This document shows positions 1 through 9,014 of a stretch of DNA of 64,000 bases, piece by piece. This DNA comes from Sphingosinicella sp. BN140058. Lineage in GTDB: Bacteria; Pseudomonadota; Alphaproteobacteria; Sphingomonadales; Sphingomonadaceae. The translations under genes and the position numbers were made by a program. The notes beneath the pieces are model-generated. The model had not been told where the DNA came from and did not search any database. It saw only the letters and a program-made list of their open reading frames with translations. The stretch covers positions 5,589,501 through 5,653,500 of the forward strand of contig NZ_CP035501.1 of the NCBI RefSeq assembly GCF_004135585.1, given 5' to 3'. Position 1 is the first letter of the stretch, and the number at the start of each line of letters is the position of its first letter.

Positions 1-1
1 C

Positions 2-94
2 GACCCGATCGGGTCGGCGGCCTTTTCTTTTGCCCCGCGGGCCTTCGCGGGTGATCGCGCGGACGACTGGACCGAAGGCCGGATGGAACTCTAA
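2..94 (+). CDS. C-terminal end of an unidentified protein (cut by window start)
   Basis: An open frame runs from the window edge to a TAA at 92-94. Its 30 codons show the strong GC3 bias of the real genes here, and it ends ...DDWTEGRMEL. It is most likely the tail of the gene upstream of the glutathione transferase. Too little is visible to name a family. The 16-bp palindrome at 1-16 lies inside this frame, so it may be coding rather than a terminator. Confidence 0.4.
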   Translation, partial: DPIGSAAFSFAPRAFAGDRADDWTEGRMEL

Positions 95-138
95 AGCGGG
101 TCGAACACTCGGTGTGCAGGTCAGGCGTGGGAGGCACG

Positions 139-813
139 ATGCTTAAGCTCATCATCGGCAACAAGGCGTACTCATCATGGTCGCTGCGCGGCTGGCTCGC
201 GGTCAGGCAGTCCGGGCTGCCATACGAAGAGATCACCGTCCCCATGTTCGACGAGGAATGGGAAAAGCGTCGCGCCGGCCAGGAATTCGCGCCGTCCGGC
301 GGCAAGGTCCCGATTCTGTGGGACGACAAGGCCGTCATCTGGGACAGTTTGGCGATCGTCGAGTGGCTGGCCGACAAGACCGACCGGGACCGCTACTGGC
401 CCAAGGACGAGGTCGCGCGCGGCATGGCGCGTTCGATGGCGGCGGAAATGCATTCCAGCTACGAGAACCTGCGCCGCGAATGCCCGATGAACCTGCGCAA
501 GCGGCTTCCCGCCAAGCAGCTTTCCGACGATGTTCGCGCCGAACTGGTGCGAATCTTCGAGCTGTGGGCCCAGGCACGGGCGCGTCACGGCAGCGGCGGG
601 CCGTATCTGTTCGGCACTTTCGGCGCCGTCGACATCATGTTCGCCCCGGTGGTGATGCGGTTCGTCACCTATTCCATTCCGGTGCCGCGCTTCGCCGCCG
701 CCTATATGGACGCGATGCTGTCCCACCCCTGGCTGCAGGAATGGCTCGAAGCCGCGCAGGAGGAGCCGTGGGTGATCGAGAAATATGAAGAGGCCACCAA
801 CGCCACTCAATAA
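139..813 (+). CDS. Glutathione S-transferase family protein
   Basis: A 224-residue cytosolic GST-like protein. The N-terminal thioredoxin-fold half starts LKLIIGNKAYSSWS and continues through the PILWDD and DSLAIVEWLA segments, the usual cis-proline and glutathione gamma-glutamyl binding region. The helical C-terminal domain follows from about residue 90. An upstream in-frame codon at 112 would add nine residues. The ATG at 139 is preferred because GGGAGG sits just before it and because GSTs of this group begin with the first beta strand. The substrate cannot be told. The gene ends convergently with the cupin gene, overlapping it by 7 nt. Confidence 0.88.
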   Translation: MLKLIIGNKAYSSWSLRGWLAVRQSGLPYEEITVPMFDEEWEKRRAGQEFAPSGGKVPILWDDKAVIWDSLAIVEWLADKTDRDRYWPKDEVARGMARSMAAEMHSSYENLRRECPMNLRKRLPAKQLSDDVRAELVRIFELWAQARARHGSGGPYLFGTFGAVDIMFAPVVMRFVTYSIPVPRFAAAYMDAMLSHPWLQEWLEAAQEEPWVIEKYEEATNATQ

Positions 814-1256
814 GGCGTGCCGTCCTCGTGCAGGTAGCGGCCGCTCGCCGCATCGAGCCGCATGTCGATACCGGGGTAATGGCAATCGGTCGTCGCCGGT
901 TTGCCGATGGCGATGAAGACGCAGTCCGCCTCCGAGCGGTTGACGAGATGATGGCCATTGGCCACGCCTTTCGGGAAGGCGGCGCAGTCGCCAGGGCGAA
1001 GCATCGTCTCGTTTCCCTCTTCGACCAGCACCGCCTCTCCGGCGAGCATGACGACGAACTCGTCCTCCCCCTCGTGCCAGTGACGCTGGCTCGAAATACC
1101 GCCCGGCTTAAGCACGACATGACTGACACCGAAATCCTCGATCCCCGCCGCCGGAGCCACGCGTCTGTACAGACGCTTGTCCATCGGTGCGGCGTAAGGC
1201 TGCGGATAACCCGTTCGGTTGGTCTGCGGGATCGTGTCGAGGTCGATCTTCGGCAT
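807..1256 (-). CDS. Cupin domain protein (single small-barrel cupin)
   Basis: A 149-residue protein with both cupin motifs intact. Motif 1 is GGISSQRHWHEGEDEF (HxH then Glu) and motif 2 is GDCAAFPKGVANGHHLVN (PxG, second His). Together they supply a three-His/one-Glu metal site. The length fits a single-domain cupin acting as a small-molecule binder, isomerase or dioxygenase; nothing points to a particular substrate. It is divergent from dapE across 50 bp, which must hold both promoters. Confidence 0.85.
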   Translation of the reverse strand: MPKIDLDTIPQTNRTGYPQPYAAPMDKRLYRRVAPAAGIEDFGVSHVVLKPGGISSQRHWHEGEDEFVVMLAGEAVLVEEGNETMLRPGDCAAFPKGVANGHHLVNRSEADCVFIAIGKPATTDCHYPGIDMRLDAASGRYLHEDGTPY

Positions 1257-1306
1257 CGGCTGTCTTTCACTGGTGAAGGCGATGCACGCTTGCTAGTCGA
1301 ACCGCG

Positions 1307-2446
1307 ATGACGCGCGCAATCGATCCCGTGGACCTCGCCGCAAGGCTGATCGCCTGCCCCAGCATCACGCCGCATTCCGCCGGCGTTTTCGACGTGCTGG
1401 AGGAGGCCCTGACGCCGCTCGGCTTCACGGTGCACCGCTTCGTGTCCGGCACCCCGCCGGAAGGTCCGGTCGAGAACATGGTCGCGATCCGCGGCAGGGG
1501 GGCGCCCCATTTCGCCTTTGCCGGCCACCTCGACGTGGTTCCACCGGGTAACGGCTGGCGGGGAGATCCGTTCGAACCCGAGATTGCGGACGGTGTCCTT
1601 TACGGTCGCGGCGTGGTCGACATGAAGGGCGGCGTAGCTGCTTTCGTCGCCGCCTGCGCCGCAGTGACGGACCATAAGGGAACCGTCAGCCTGTTGATCA
1701 CCGGCGACGAAGAAGGGCCTGCGGTCTACGGAACCAAGGCGATCATGGCCTGGCTGGAAGAGCGGGCGATCAGGCCGGACATGATCGTGATCGGAGAGCC
1801 GACCTCCGAGAACCGGCTTGGCGACGTGGTGAAAGTCGGACGCCGTGGCACTGTCAACATGTGGATCACCGTGCCAGGTATCCAGGGCCATGTCGCCTAC
1901 CCGCAGCATGCCGACAACCCGGTGCCAAAGCTGGCCCGAATCATCGCCGCGCTCGACGCGCTGCACCTCGACGACGGCACGGACTCGTTCCAGGCCTCGA
2001 ACCTTGAAATTACCGCACTCGACACCGCCAGTCGCGCCACCAACATCATCCCGGGTTCGGCGACAGCGCAGCTCAACATCCGCTTCAACAACCTACATCG
2101 CGGCGAGGATCTGATCGCGCGAGTTCGGCAGATTGCGGAGCAGGTCGCACCAGGCGCCATCGTCGAGGCGAAGATTTCGGGGGAATCCTTCCTGACCCCT
2201 CCGGGGCCGCTCCATACGCTGGTCTCCGAAGCGATCCGCGCCGAGACGGGCATCAAACCGACCTTGTCCACGAGCGGCGGCACGTCGGATGGCCGCTTTC
2301 TCATTGCACTCTGCCCAGTGATCGATTTTGGTCTGCCGAACGCGACGATGCACAAGCTCGACGAAGCCGCCGCCGTCGACGACATAAGGGCGTTGGCCAG
2401 GATCTATGCGCGCATCATCGAGGCCGCGCTCGCATCCGCCGCCTGA
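1307..2446 (+). CDS. dapE: Succinyl-diaminopimelate desuccinylase
   Basis: This 379-residue M20-family metallopeptidase hydrolyses N-succinyl-LL-diaminopimelate to LL-diaminopimelate and succinate in the lysine/peptidoglycan pathway. Visible are FAGHLDVVPPG (first metal His), GRGVVDMKGG (bridging Asp), TGDEEGPA (catalytic and metal Glu pair), the dimerization insert, STSGGTSDGRF (substrate-binding region) and the late metal His in NATMHKLDE. Length is typical. The 3' end overlaps the convergent GGDEF-EAL gene by 43 bp. Related M20 acylases cannot be wholly excluded, but STSGGTSD is characteristic of DapE. Confidence 0.93.
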   Translation: MTRAIDPVDLAARLIACPSITPHSAGVFDVLEEALTPLGFTVHRFVSGTPPEGPVENMVAIRGRGAPHFAFAGHLDVVPPGNGWRGDPFEPEIADGVLYGRGVVDMKGGVAAFVAACAAVTDHKGTVSLLITGDEEGPAVYGTKAIMAWLEERAIRPDMIVIGEPTSENRLGDVVKVGRRGTVNMWITVPGIQGHVAYPQHADNPVPKLARIIAALDALHLDDGTDSFQASNLEITALDTASRATNIIPGSATAQLNIRFNNLHRGEDLIARVRQIAEQVAPGAIVEAKISGESFLTPPGPLHTLVSEAIRAETGIKPTLSTSGGTSDGRFLIALCPVIDFGLPNATMHKLDEAAAVDDIRALARIYARIIEAALASAA

Positions 2447-4119
2447 GCGAAGTTGCGAGCGCCCTCCTGAGAGACGATCCAGTCGATGAATGCCTGTTCG
2501 CTCATCGGCTCCGCCCCGAAGAAGCCCTGAACAGCATCGCAGCCGACGGCGCGCAGGACCTCGAGCTGCTCCTGCCGCGCGACCGGTGCCGCAACCACCA
2601 CGCAGCCGAGTGCGTGAAGCAGGTGCACCAGGGTCGCGAGGATCGTACGTGCCCGGTCGGACAGATCGATATCGGCGACGAGGGACCCATCCAGCTTGAC
2701 CCGCTCCGTCGGAAAGGCTCCGAGCGCGGCAAGGTTGGTCTCCCCCGAACCCAGACCGTAAAGCGCGATGGACATGCCGCGCCGACGGAGCCGCTCGAGC
2801 TGTGCACGGATGTTTGCCGGGCATCGTGCCAATTGATCGTGCGGGAGCTCGAGCTCGACGAGCCACGGTTCGGGTCCCGCGAGCGCGAACGCGCCTTCCA
2901 ATCGCTCGGCAAGATCATCGCCGTCGATCAGGCTCCCCGGCAAAGCGATGCTGAGCCGTTGCCCCAGGCCGGCCGCCCGCCAGCGCGCACTCGTCATCGC
3001 GGCCGCCTCGAGCGTCCAGTCGCAGATCGCCGCGGCAAGCATCGGATCGACCGCCAGTCCGCTCAATTCCTGAACGAGGATCGGCGCGCGGTCCGCTGCG
3101 CGCCATTGCACCAGCGCTTCGCCGGCGAGCAGCGCCCCGGTTCTGAGGCACAATTCCGGCCGGAAGACGAGCTCCAGTTCGCGACGCTTGATCGCATGGG
3201 CGAGAGCCTCCTCGATCCGGTCTCGCTCCCGGGCGGCTTTGGCCAGGTCGGCATCGTAGAAGCAGACCCGCGAACGCCCGCTGGCCTTGGCATGGTACAT
3301 CGCCCGGTCGGCGGCCTTCATCAACCCGGTCAGATCCGGTACGTCGTCCGGACAGAGGGCTATGCCGATGGACGCACCCATCTGGCTGGTCTGCCCGCCG
3401 CAGCGAAACGGCTCGCAGAGCGCAAGCAATCCCTTCTCGGCGATCCGCAGCGCTTCCTCACGGCTCGGTACGGCGGGGAGCAGCAAGGTGAATTCGTCCC
3501 CCGCGAGCCGGGCGAGTAACGGCGGCACGAGACTGCCGGAAATCGTCTCGCTGGTGACGACGTCGCGAAGGCGATTGGCGACCATGGTCAGCACCTGATC
3601 GCCCTGGGCGTGACCGAGACGGTCATTGACCTCCTTGAAGCCATCGAGATCGATAAACAGCAGGGCCGACAGTTGATCCGGCCGCCGGACACCGAGCATC
3701 CGTTCCGCTTCTCTGCGAAAGTGCAGTCGGTTGGGGAGCGATGTCACCGGGTCGTACATCGCCATCGTCTGAAAATTGTCGAGGCTGGTGCGAACCTGCT
3801 CGAACAGGCCGTCGACGGCACCGGCGAGCGCAGGCATCTCGGTGCGCAGGATATTGGGCGCGGGCGAATTCAGATCGCCGCGGCCGACCGCGAGCAGCCG
3901 ATCGATCAAGGCCGCCACCGCTTTGGCATGGCGCGTGTTCGGCCGCTCGGTTGCGATCCGCACGATGAGCAGCGCAAACAATCCGATGAACAGCGATCCG
4001 ACGATCTGCTGATCGATTCGGGACAGCAGGAGAAAGCCGAGCAGCGTCAGGACGAAAGAGGCGATCCCCGCGAAGATCGCGAGAAAGCCGTTGCCGATCC
4101 TGCTCAAGCTCCCCCGCAT
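2404..4119 (-). CDS. Membrane GGDEF-EAL protein with degenerate EAL domain
   Basis: 571 residues. Two membrane helices lie at about 12-32 and 38-55, followed by a linker, a GGDEF domain (about 120-290) and an EAL domain (about 310-550). The GGDEF signature is AGDEF (206-210) with the FIDLDGFKEVND metal region, so diguanylate cyclase activity is plausible. No RxxD inhibitory I-site is seen upstream of it. In the EAL domain the EAL glutamate (334) and KLDG remain, but the normal DDFGTG motif reads LYGLGSG (about 453-459) and the usual later Glu region reads AAPVAR. Phosphodiesterase activity is therefore unlikely. It is the last gene of the minus-strand run after smr. Confidence 0.9.
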   Translation of the reverse strand: MRGSLSRIGNGFLAIFAGIASFVLTLLGFLLLSRIDQQIVGSLFIGLFALLIVRIATERPNTRHAKAVAALIDRLLAVGRGDLNSPAPNILRTEMPALAGAVDGLFEQVRTSLDNFQTMAMYDPVTSLPNRLHFRREAERMLGVRRPDQLSALLFIDLDGFKEVNDRLGHAQGDQVLTMVANRLRDVVTSETISGSLVPPLLARLAGDEFTLLLPAVPSREEALRIAEKGLLALCEPFRCGGQTSQMGASIGIALCPDDVPDLTGLMKAADRAMYHAKASGRSRVCFYDADLAKAARERDRIEEALAHAIKRRELELVFRPELCLRTGALLAGEALVQWRAADRAPILVQELSGLAVDPMLAAAICDWTLEAAAMTSARWRAAGLGQRLSIALPGSLIDGDDLAERLEGAFALAGPEPWLVELELPHDQLARCPANIRAQLERLRRRGMSIALYGLGSGETNLAALGAFPTERVKLDGSLVADIDLSDRARTILATLVHLLHALGCVVVAAPVARQEQLEVLRAVGCDAVQGFFGAEPMSEQAFIDWIVSQEGARNFAQAADASAASMMRA

Positions 4120-4232
4120 GCTGCCGCCGGCCCCTTCGTGCCTCGGACGCGCTCTCTCCCGGAAACACGTCTACAGGCTGAGCATAGGCTGCTCCGGTTA
4201 CCAATTGGTGAGCGCCGATGGCCGGCAGCCGC

Positions 4233-4793
4233 TCAGCGCCTCCGGCGGAGGATGATGTAGAGCGCGCCGGCGCCCCCGTGCCGGGGATGCGCATTGCGCA
4301 CCGCGGCGATGTCGCGGGCATGGCGCGAGGATGCGAGCCAGTCTCCGACGGCTGCCCGGATGGCGCCGCGTTGCACGGGCCGTGCCGGGCCCGGCGGCTT
4401 GCCGGTGATCAACAGGAGCAGCCGGGCTCCGGCGCCGATCGCCATTTCCAGGCGGCTGTCGAGCAGATCATAGGCGGTCGCCAGATTGTGGCCGTGGAGA
4501 TCGAGCACGTAATCAGGCTGCGCGAGTCCGCGTGACAAGCGTCGATCCCAGCTCCCGTCCAGGGTCGATTCGTGCGAGGGCGTCGGGGTTGGCGCCGGCC
4601 GCGCCACCGCTGCGGGACGCTCGGCGGGTCGCCGGCCGCGTGGCAGCTTTGGCGGCGCCACCGGCACCGGCTCGACGGGTGTCGCCGCGGCGGCCGGCCC
4701 GGGCACGGCGCCGAGCGGCTTCGGCCGGATCGGCCGAACGCTCGCCACCACCTTGGCCCAAAGCTGCTGCTCGTCAGGGCTGAGCCGGCGCAC
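4233..4793 (-). CDS. Smr domain protein
   Basis: 186 residues from the GTG at 4793, which overlaps the 3' end of mltA. The N-terminal half is Pro/Ala-rich and probably disordered. The C-terminal Smr domain has LDLHGHN, the TGKP turn (usually TGKG) and the HPRHGGAGALYIILRR ending. Smr domains bind nucleic acid and several are nucleases; the small stand-alone proteo-bacterial type has no firm role. Longer starts up to 4925 would read antisense-like sequence through mltA and are not supported. Probably translationally coupled to mltA. Confidence 0.85.
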   Translation of the reverse strand: MRRLSPDEQQLWAKVVASVRPIRPKPLGAVPGPAAAATPVEPVPVAPPKLPRGRRPAERPAAVARPAPTPTPSHESTLDGSWDRRLSRGLAQPDYVLDLHGHNLATAYDLLDSRLEMAIGAGARLLLLITGKPPGPARPVQRGAIRAAVGDWLASSRHARDIAAVRNAHPRHGGAGALYIILRRRR

Positions 4794-5997
4794 CGAGCCT
4801 GGCCAATGTACCCTTGGGAACGACGATGAGCGCGCGCCCTTTTCCCTGCATCCCGCCCGCGACGCGTGCCGCCTCCGCCCCGGCCCCCCAGAACGTGTCG
4901 AAACGGTTGGCGCCCTTGATCGCACCGCCGGTGTCCTGGGCGACCCACAGGCCGCTCGCTTCCGGGCGATCGAGCTGCAGCAGGACGGGCGCGCCCAGAG
5001 GCACGAATTTCGGATCGGCGGCGACGGTCCGCCGCGGTGTCACCGGCAGGCCGAGCGCGCCCAGCGGCCCCGGTCCGGTCAGTTCCTGGAAGAAGACGTA
5101 GCTTTTATTCTCGCGCATGATCGCGCGCCCTTCCTCCGGATGCTCCCGAAGCCAGGCGACGATCCCCTGCATGCTGGTCTGACCCGGGCCGAGCAGTCCA
5201 CGGTCCTTCATCAATTTGCCGATACCGACATAGTCGCGGCCATTCTGGCCGGCATAGCCGATCCGCATGACGCCGCCGTCCGGCAGGCGCAGGCGACCAG
5301 AGCCCTGGATCTGAAGAAAGAAGAAGTCGATCGGGTCGGCGGCCCAGGCGATCTCGAGGCCGCGGCCGGCCAGCGCGCCGTCCTCGATCTCGGTGCGATC
5401 GTAATAAGGCACGATCACCCCGTTTTCGAGCCGTCCGCGCCGCAACGTGCCGGCGGCGGCCGCCGCAGCCGCGTCCACCTCCACGAGATCCGGCGGCTTG
5501 CGGTATACCGGCACCTCGAACCCCGGTCCGGATACGCGCGATCCGGCAATCTCCGGCTCGAAATAGCCGGTGACGAAGGCGGTACCGTCGGCGACTTCGA
5601 TCAGCTCGAAGGCCGATCGAAACCAGGCCACAAGGGCCGCTCCATTCCCGGGAGCCGGGAGACCGGCGCACGCGGCAGCCCAGTCCTGAGGTCGTGTTAG
5701 GCCGCTCGCGTCCTGTCGCTTGCTGACCGCCGGGCAGGATATCCGGAATGCGGCGTGCGCCGCCTCGATCTCCGTTGGGGCCACCGTGTCGATCGCCGGA
5801 CCCGCCCTGACGCCGGTCTCGGCCGCCGTTTGTGGTTTGGGTGGTTCCGCCGGCGGCGGCGTGGTCACCGGCGGCACGATCCGCGGGCTGCAGCTGGCGA
5901 GCGCAACCAGCATCGCAATCAGCGAGGGCAGATGGCGGATTGGTTTCGCGCGCCGTCGGCGCGGAGGAGCCGCTGGGCGGCGCTGCGATTCGGACAT
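4774..5997 (-). CDS. mltA: Membrane-bound lytic murein transglycosylase A
   Basis: A lipoprotein of 407 residues that cleaves the MurNAc-GlcNAc bond of peptidoglycan to give 1,6-anhydroMurNAc ends. After a basic N-terminus comes a hydrophobic segment ending in the lipobox LASC, then a Pro-rich linker. The MltA domain includes FFLQIQGSGRLRLPDG and IGYAGQNGRDY. The C-terminal 3D domain has DTGGAIKGANRFDTFWG with its catalytic aspartates. A GTG at 6003 is an alternative start two codons upstream. It lies between the Tim44-like gene and smr. Confidence 0.93.
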   Translation of the reverse strand: MSESQRRPAAPPRRRRAKPIRHLPSLIAMLVALASCSPRIVPPVTTPPPAEPPKPQTAAETGVRAGPAIDTVAPTEIEAAHAAFRISCPAVSKRQDASGLTRPQDWAAACAGLPAPGNGAALVAWFRSAFELIEVADGTAFVTGYFEPEIAGSRVSGPGFEVPVYRKPPDLVEVDAAAAAAAGTLRRGRLENGVIVPYYDRTEIEDGALAGRGLEIAWAADPIDFFFLQIQGSGRLRLPDGGVMRIGYAGQNGRDYVGIGKLMKDRGLLGPGQTSMQGIVAWLREHPEEGRAIMRENKSYVFFQELTGPGPLGALGLPVTPRRTVAADPKFVPLGAPVLLQLDRPEASGLWVAQDTGGAIKGANRFDTFWGAGAEAARVAGGMQGKGRALIVVPKGTLARLGAPAQP

Positions 5998-6067
5998 GGA
6001 CACGGGAAAGGCATAACCCTCCCCGCTGCTTCAAGGAAAGCGTGCGTGTTGCCGGAAGGCGTCGACC

Positions 6068-6724
6068 TCAGGCTTCGTCGGTCTCGACCAGCAGCCAGTT
6101 CGGATCCTGGCTGCCCAGCGTACGACGGAAGGTCCAGACGTCGTGCGTCGGGATAGCATCGGTCAGCGTGCCAGCAATGACGTTGCCCTCCCGATCACGA
6201 GTCACCGCGGCGATGTCGGCGTCGAAGCGGACGTCGATCTCGGCAGTGCGGCCGCTCAACCGCGCGTCCTGGATGACCGCACGCTCGATCGACACCAGCC
6301 GGTTGTCGAGAACCTCACCGGATTCCTCGCGGGCGGCAATCGCCGAGTCGAACGTGCCATACACCTCGGGCCCGGTCAGGAAGCGCAGATCCTCGCGGTC
6401 GCCGCGCCAGAACGCTTCCAGGATCATCCGATAGGCGGCTTGCGACCCCTCGACGAAGCGACTCACGTCGAACGCAGGATCGGCGGAGACGATTGCCCGG
6501 ATCCCCGAAGCTGCCGTGTCCTCGTAAACGAGGCCGCTCGTTTCGGGACGCTCGGCGCTCTGCTCGCCCAAGGGGACCGAAGCCTCGGCGGCGGGCGCAG
6601 TGTCGGCCGGGCGCAGGATCGGCTGCTGCTCGTGCCCCGTGCGGCGCCCGAGCACCGAATAGAGGCGCAGCCCCACGAACAGGGCTACCATCGCCAGAAG
6701 CACAATCTCGATCGTCACGCTCAT
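6068..6724 (-). CDS. Tim44/TimA-like membrane-anchored protein
   Basis: A 218-residue protein with an N-terminal membrane helix (IEIVLLAMVALFVGLRLYSVL), a low-complexity linker and a C-terminal Tim44-like domain. The domain shows DPAFDVSRFVEGSQAAYRMI and the long beta-rich end. Alphaproteobacterial homologues are the bacterial relatives of mitochondrial Tim44 and are found in the inner membrane; their role is poorly settled. The start is at the ATG that opens directly into the membrane helix; an upstream ATG at 6757 would add 11 unlikely residues. It is divergent from secB across 186 bp. Confidence 0.88.
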   Translation of the reverse strand: MSVTIEIVLLAMVALFVGLRLYSVLGRRTGHEQQPILRPADTAPAAEASVPLGEQSAERPETSGLVYEDTAASGIRAIVSADPAFDVSRFVEGSQAAYRMILEAFWRGDREDLRFLTGPEVYGTFDSAIAAREESGEVLDNRLVSIERAVIQDARLSGRTAEIDVRFDADIAAVTRDREGNVIAGTLTDAIPTHDVWTFRRTLGSQDPNWLLVETDEA

Positions 6725-6910
6725 CTCCGGGAAGAACAGCGTCCTACATAGGCACACAAGCTGAAGGTTTCAAATGCGTCGCGGTTCCATATCGCCGCCT
6801 GCCACGGGAACGTTCCTCATGTTGCGTGGCTCCTGCGCTCCTGCTACCCGCCCCCGGCACGGCCGCGGCGCTCGCGGACGGCATCCATCCGTAATCGAAA
6901 GCAAGACATC

Positions 6911-7432
6911 ATGGCCGAAGAGCAGGGCGCGGAAGGCGCGTTTGACCAATTGGCGAACGGTGCCGACGAAACGCCGCAGGCGGGCATCATTTCGCAATAT
7001 GTGAAGGATCTCTCGTTCGAGAATCCGAACGCCCCGGCAGTCTACCAATGGCAGGGCCAGCCGCAGATCGGCGTAGACTTCAACATCGGTGCGACCCAGC
7101 TCAACGACGAAATCCACGAAGTCGCTCTTAAAATCGAGGTTCGCTCGACCTTCGAAGGACAGACCGCCTTCGTTGTCGACCTGCTCTATGCCGGCCTGGT
7201 CGGCATGCGGAACGTCCCGGCCGAGCAGGTCCAGCCGTTCCTGCTCGCCGAAGCGCCGCGGATCCTGTTCCCCTTCGCGCGCCAGATCGTCAACCATGTG
7301 ATTCAGGATGGCGGCTTCCCGCCGCTGCTGCTCGAGCCGATCGATTTCGGCGCCCTGTTCATGCAACGCATGGCGCAGCATCTCGCCGGCGAGGGCGGAG
7401 TCACCGCGGACGAGATCGGCGGCGAGGCTTGA
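6911..7432 (+). CDS. secB: Protein-export chaperone SecB
   Basis: A 173-residue cytoplasmic chaperone that keeps preproteins unfolded and delivers them to SecA. The core segments are clear: QYVKDLSFENPNAP, a central beta sheet ending in YAGLVGMRNVP, and the FPFARQIVNHVIQDGGFPPL helix region, with an acidic C-terminus. The N-terminal Asp/Glu/Gly-rich lead is common in alphaproteobacterial SecB. It is followed 22 bp later by murJ on the same strand. Confidence 0.96.
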   Translation: MAEEQGAEGAFDQLANGADETPQAGIISQYVKDLSFENPNAPAVYQWQGQPQIGVDFNIGATQLNDEIHEVALKIEVRSTFEGQTAFVVDLLYAGLVGMRNVPAEQVQPFLLAEAPRILFPFARQIVNHVIQDGGFPPLLLEPIDFGALFMQRMAQHLAGEGGVTADEIGGEA

Positions 7433-7454
7433 TCGCAACGCGGACGTACGCCCA

Positions 7455-9014
7455 GTGAATATCTGGAAAGCCGTAGGCACGATCGGCGGGCTCACCATGG
7501 TGAGCCGCGTCGCTGGTTTCGCGCGCGAGATGCTGATGTCTCGCATCATGGGCGCCAGCGCAGCGGCCGACGCCTTCTTCGTCGCCTTCCGGCTGCCGAA
7601 CACCTTTCGCCGCCTGTTCGGCGAGGGAGCCTTCTCCGCCGGCTTCGTGCCGTTGTTCAGTCAACGCTACCATGGCGAAGCCGGCGAGGAAGAGGCGCGG
7701 AAGTTCTCCGAAGAAGTGCTCGGCGTCTTTCTGCCGACGCTGGTGCTGTTCACGCTCGCGTTCGAGATCATCATGCCGCTCTTCGTGGCGGCGATCTCCG
7801 GCTATTCCGGCGAGAAGCTGGCCCTCGCCACCTTCCTCACCCGGATTACTTTTCCCTATCTGCTTCTGATCAGCCTGGTGTCGCTGTTCTCGGGAATCCT
7901 GAACAGCCTGGCACGCTTCACCGCGGCCGCCTTCGCCCCCGCCTTGCTGAACCTGTCGATGCTCGCGGCAATGCTTCTGGTGCCGGAAGGCGGAGCATTG
8001 ACTGCGACGGCCCTCGCGATCGGGGTCACCGTCGGCGGCGTGATCCAGCTCGCCCTGCTGATCGTCGCGTCCCGTCGCGCCGGTATCGCGCTGAAGCTCA
8101 GGCGCCCTCGCGTCACGCCGGGCGTGCGCCAGTTCGTGCGCGTGGTCATCCCGGCTACGCTGGGCGCCGGCGTCTATCAGATCAGCGCCTTCATCGACAC
8201 CTTCTTCCTGACGCGCATCGGCACCGGCGCGATGAGCTGGTTCAACTATGCGGATCGATTGAACCAGCTCCCGCTGGGCGTGATCGGTGCCGCTTTGGGT
8301 ACGGCGATCCTGCCGCAGGTCAGCCGTTACGTGGGCGCAGGCGAGCCGGCCAAGGCCGCGCGCATTCAGGGCGAAGCGGCCGAGCTGGCGATGCTGCTCT
8401 GCCTTCCCGCGGCTCTGGCGCTGTGCGTGGCTTCGGGGCCGTTGATCGGCGCTCTGTTCCAGGGCGGCGAGTTCACCCCGGAGGACGTCCGGATCACCGC
8501 GCTCGTGCTCAGCATCATCGTGCTCGGCCTTCCGGCCTACGTGCTGGTGAAGGTTTTGACGCCCGGCTTCTACTCGCGGCAGGACACGGCGACCCCGGTC
8601 AAGACGGCGGCGTTCGTGCTGATCGCGAACGTCGTTCTCAATTTCGTGCTGATCCCGCCCTTCGGGATCGCAGGCCTTGCCGCCGCGATCGCGATCGCCA
8701 GCTGGCTGAACTGCGTCATTCTCTACGTGATCCTGCATCGTCGCGGGCATTTCCGGATCGAGGCGTGGCTCGCGAGCCGGATCGCGCGGCAGCTGATCGC
8801 CGCCGCGGCGATGGTTGCCGCCCTGCTGGCCGTGCACTTCGCCCTTGCGGACTGGTTCACCGGCAACGTCGCGCAGCGGATGATCGGCGTGGTAGCGATC
8901 GTCGGCGCTGGGCTCGGCGTCTATTTCCCATTGGCCTGGATGCTCGGAGGTGTCGACAAGCAGGCCTTCAAGTCTCTCCTTCGCCGTAAGAGGCCCGTTC
9001 AAGATGCCGGTTGA
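7455..9014 (+). CDS. murJ: Lipid II flippase MurJ
   Basis: A 519-residue MVF/MOP-family integral membrane protein with about 14 hydrophobic segments that moves lipid II across the inner membrane. The GTG at 7455 ([22 protein letters not shown]) fits the conserved MurJ N-terminus, including the Ser-Arg pair of the first helix. [23 protein letters not shown] is the family signature. It ends with an 11-nt overlap into trpS. Confidence 0.95.
   Translation: MNIWKAVGTIGGLTMVSRVAGFAREMLMSRIMGASAAADAFFVAFRLPNTFRRLFGEGAFSAGFVPLFSQRYHGEAGEEEARKFSEEVLGVFLPTLVLFTLAFEIIMPLFVAAISGYSGEKLALATFLTRITFPYLLLISLVSLFSGILNSLARFTAAAFAPALLNLSMLAAMLLVPEGGALTATALAIGVTVGGVIQLALLIVASRRAGIALKLRRPRVTPGVRQFVRVVIPATLGAGVYQISAFIDTFFLTRIGTGAMSWFNYADRLNQLPLGVIGAALGTAILPQVSRYVGAGEPAKAARIQGEAAELAMLLCLPAALALCVASGPLIGALFQGGEFTPEDVRITALVLSIIVLGLPAYVLVKVLTPGFYSRQDTATPVKTAAFVLIANVVLNFVLIPPFGIAGLAAAIAIASWLNCVILYVILHRRGHFRIEAWLASRIARQLIAAAAMVAALLAVHFALADWFTGNVAQRMIGVVAIVGAGLGVYFPLAWMLGGVDKQAFKSLLRRKRPVQDAG

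Noticed and set aside
1..16. Palindrome CGACCCGATCGGGTCG followed by a T-rich stretch as a terminator
   Set aside because: An open frame with coding bias passes through it to 94, so it is more likely part of a gene end.
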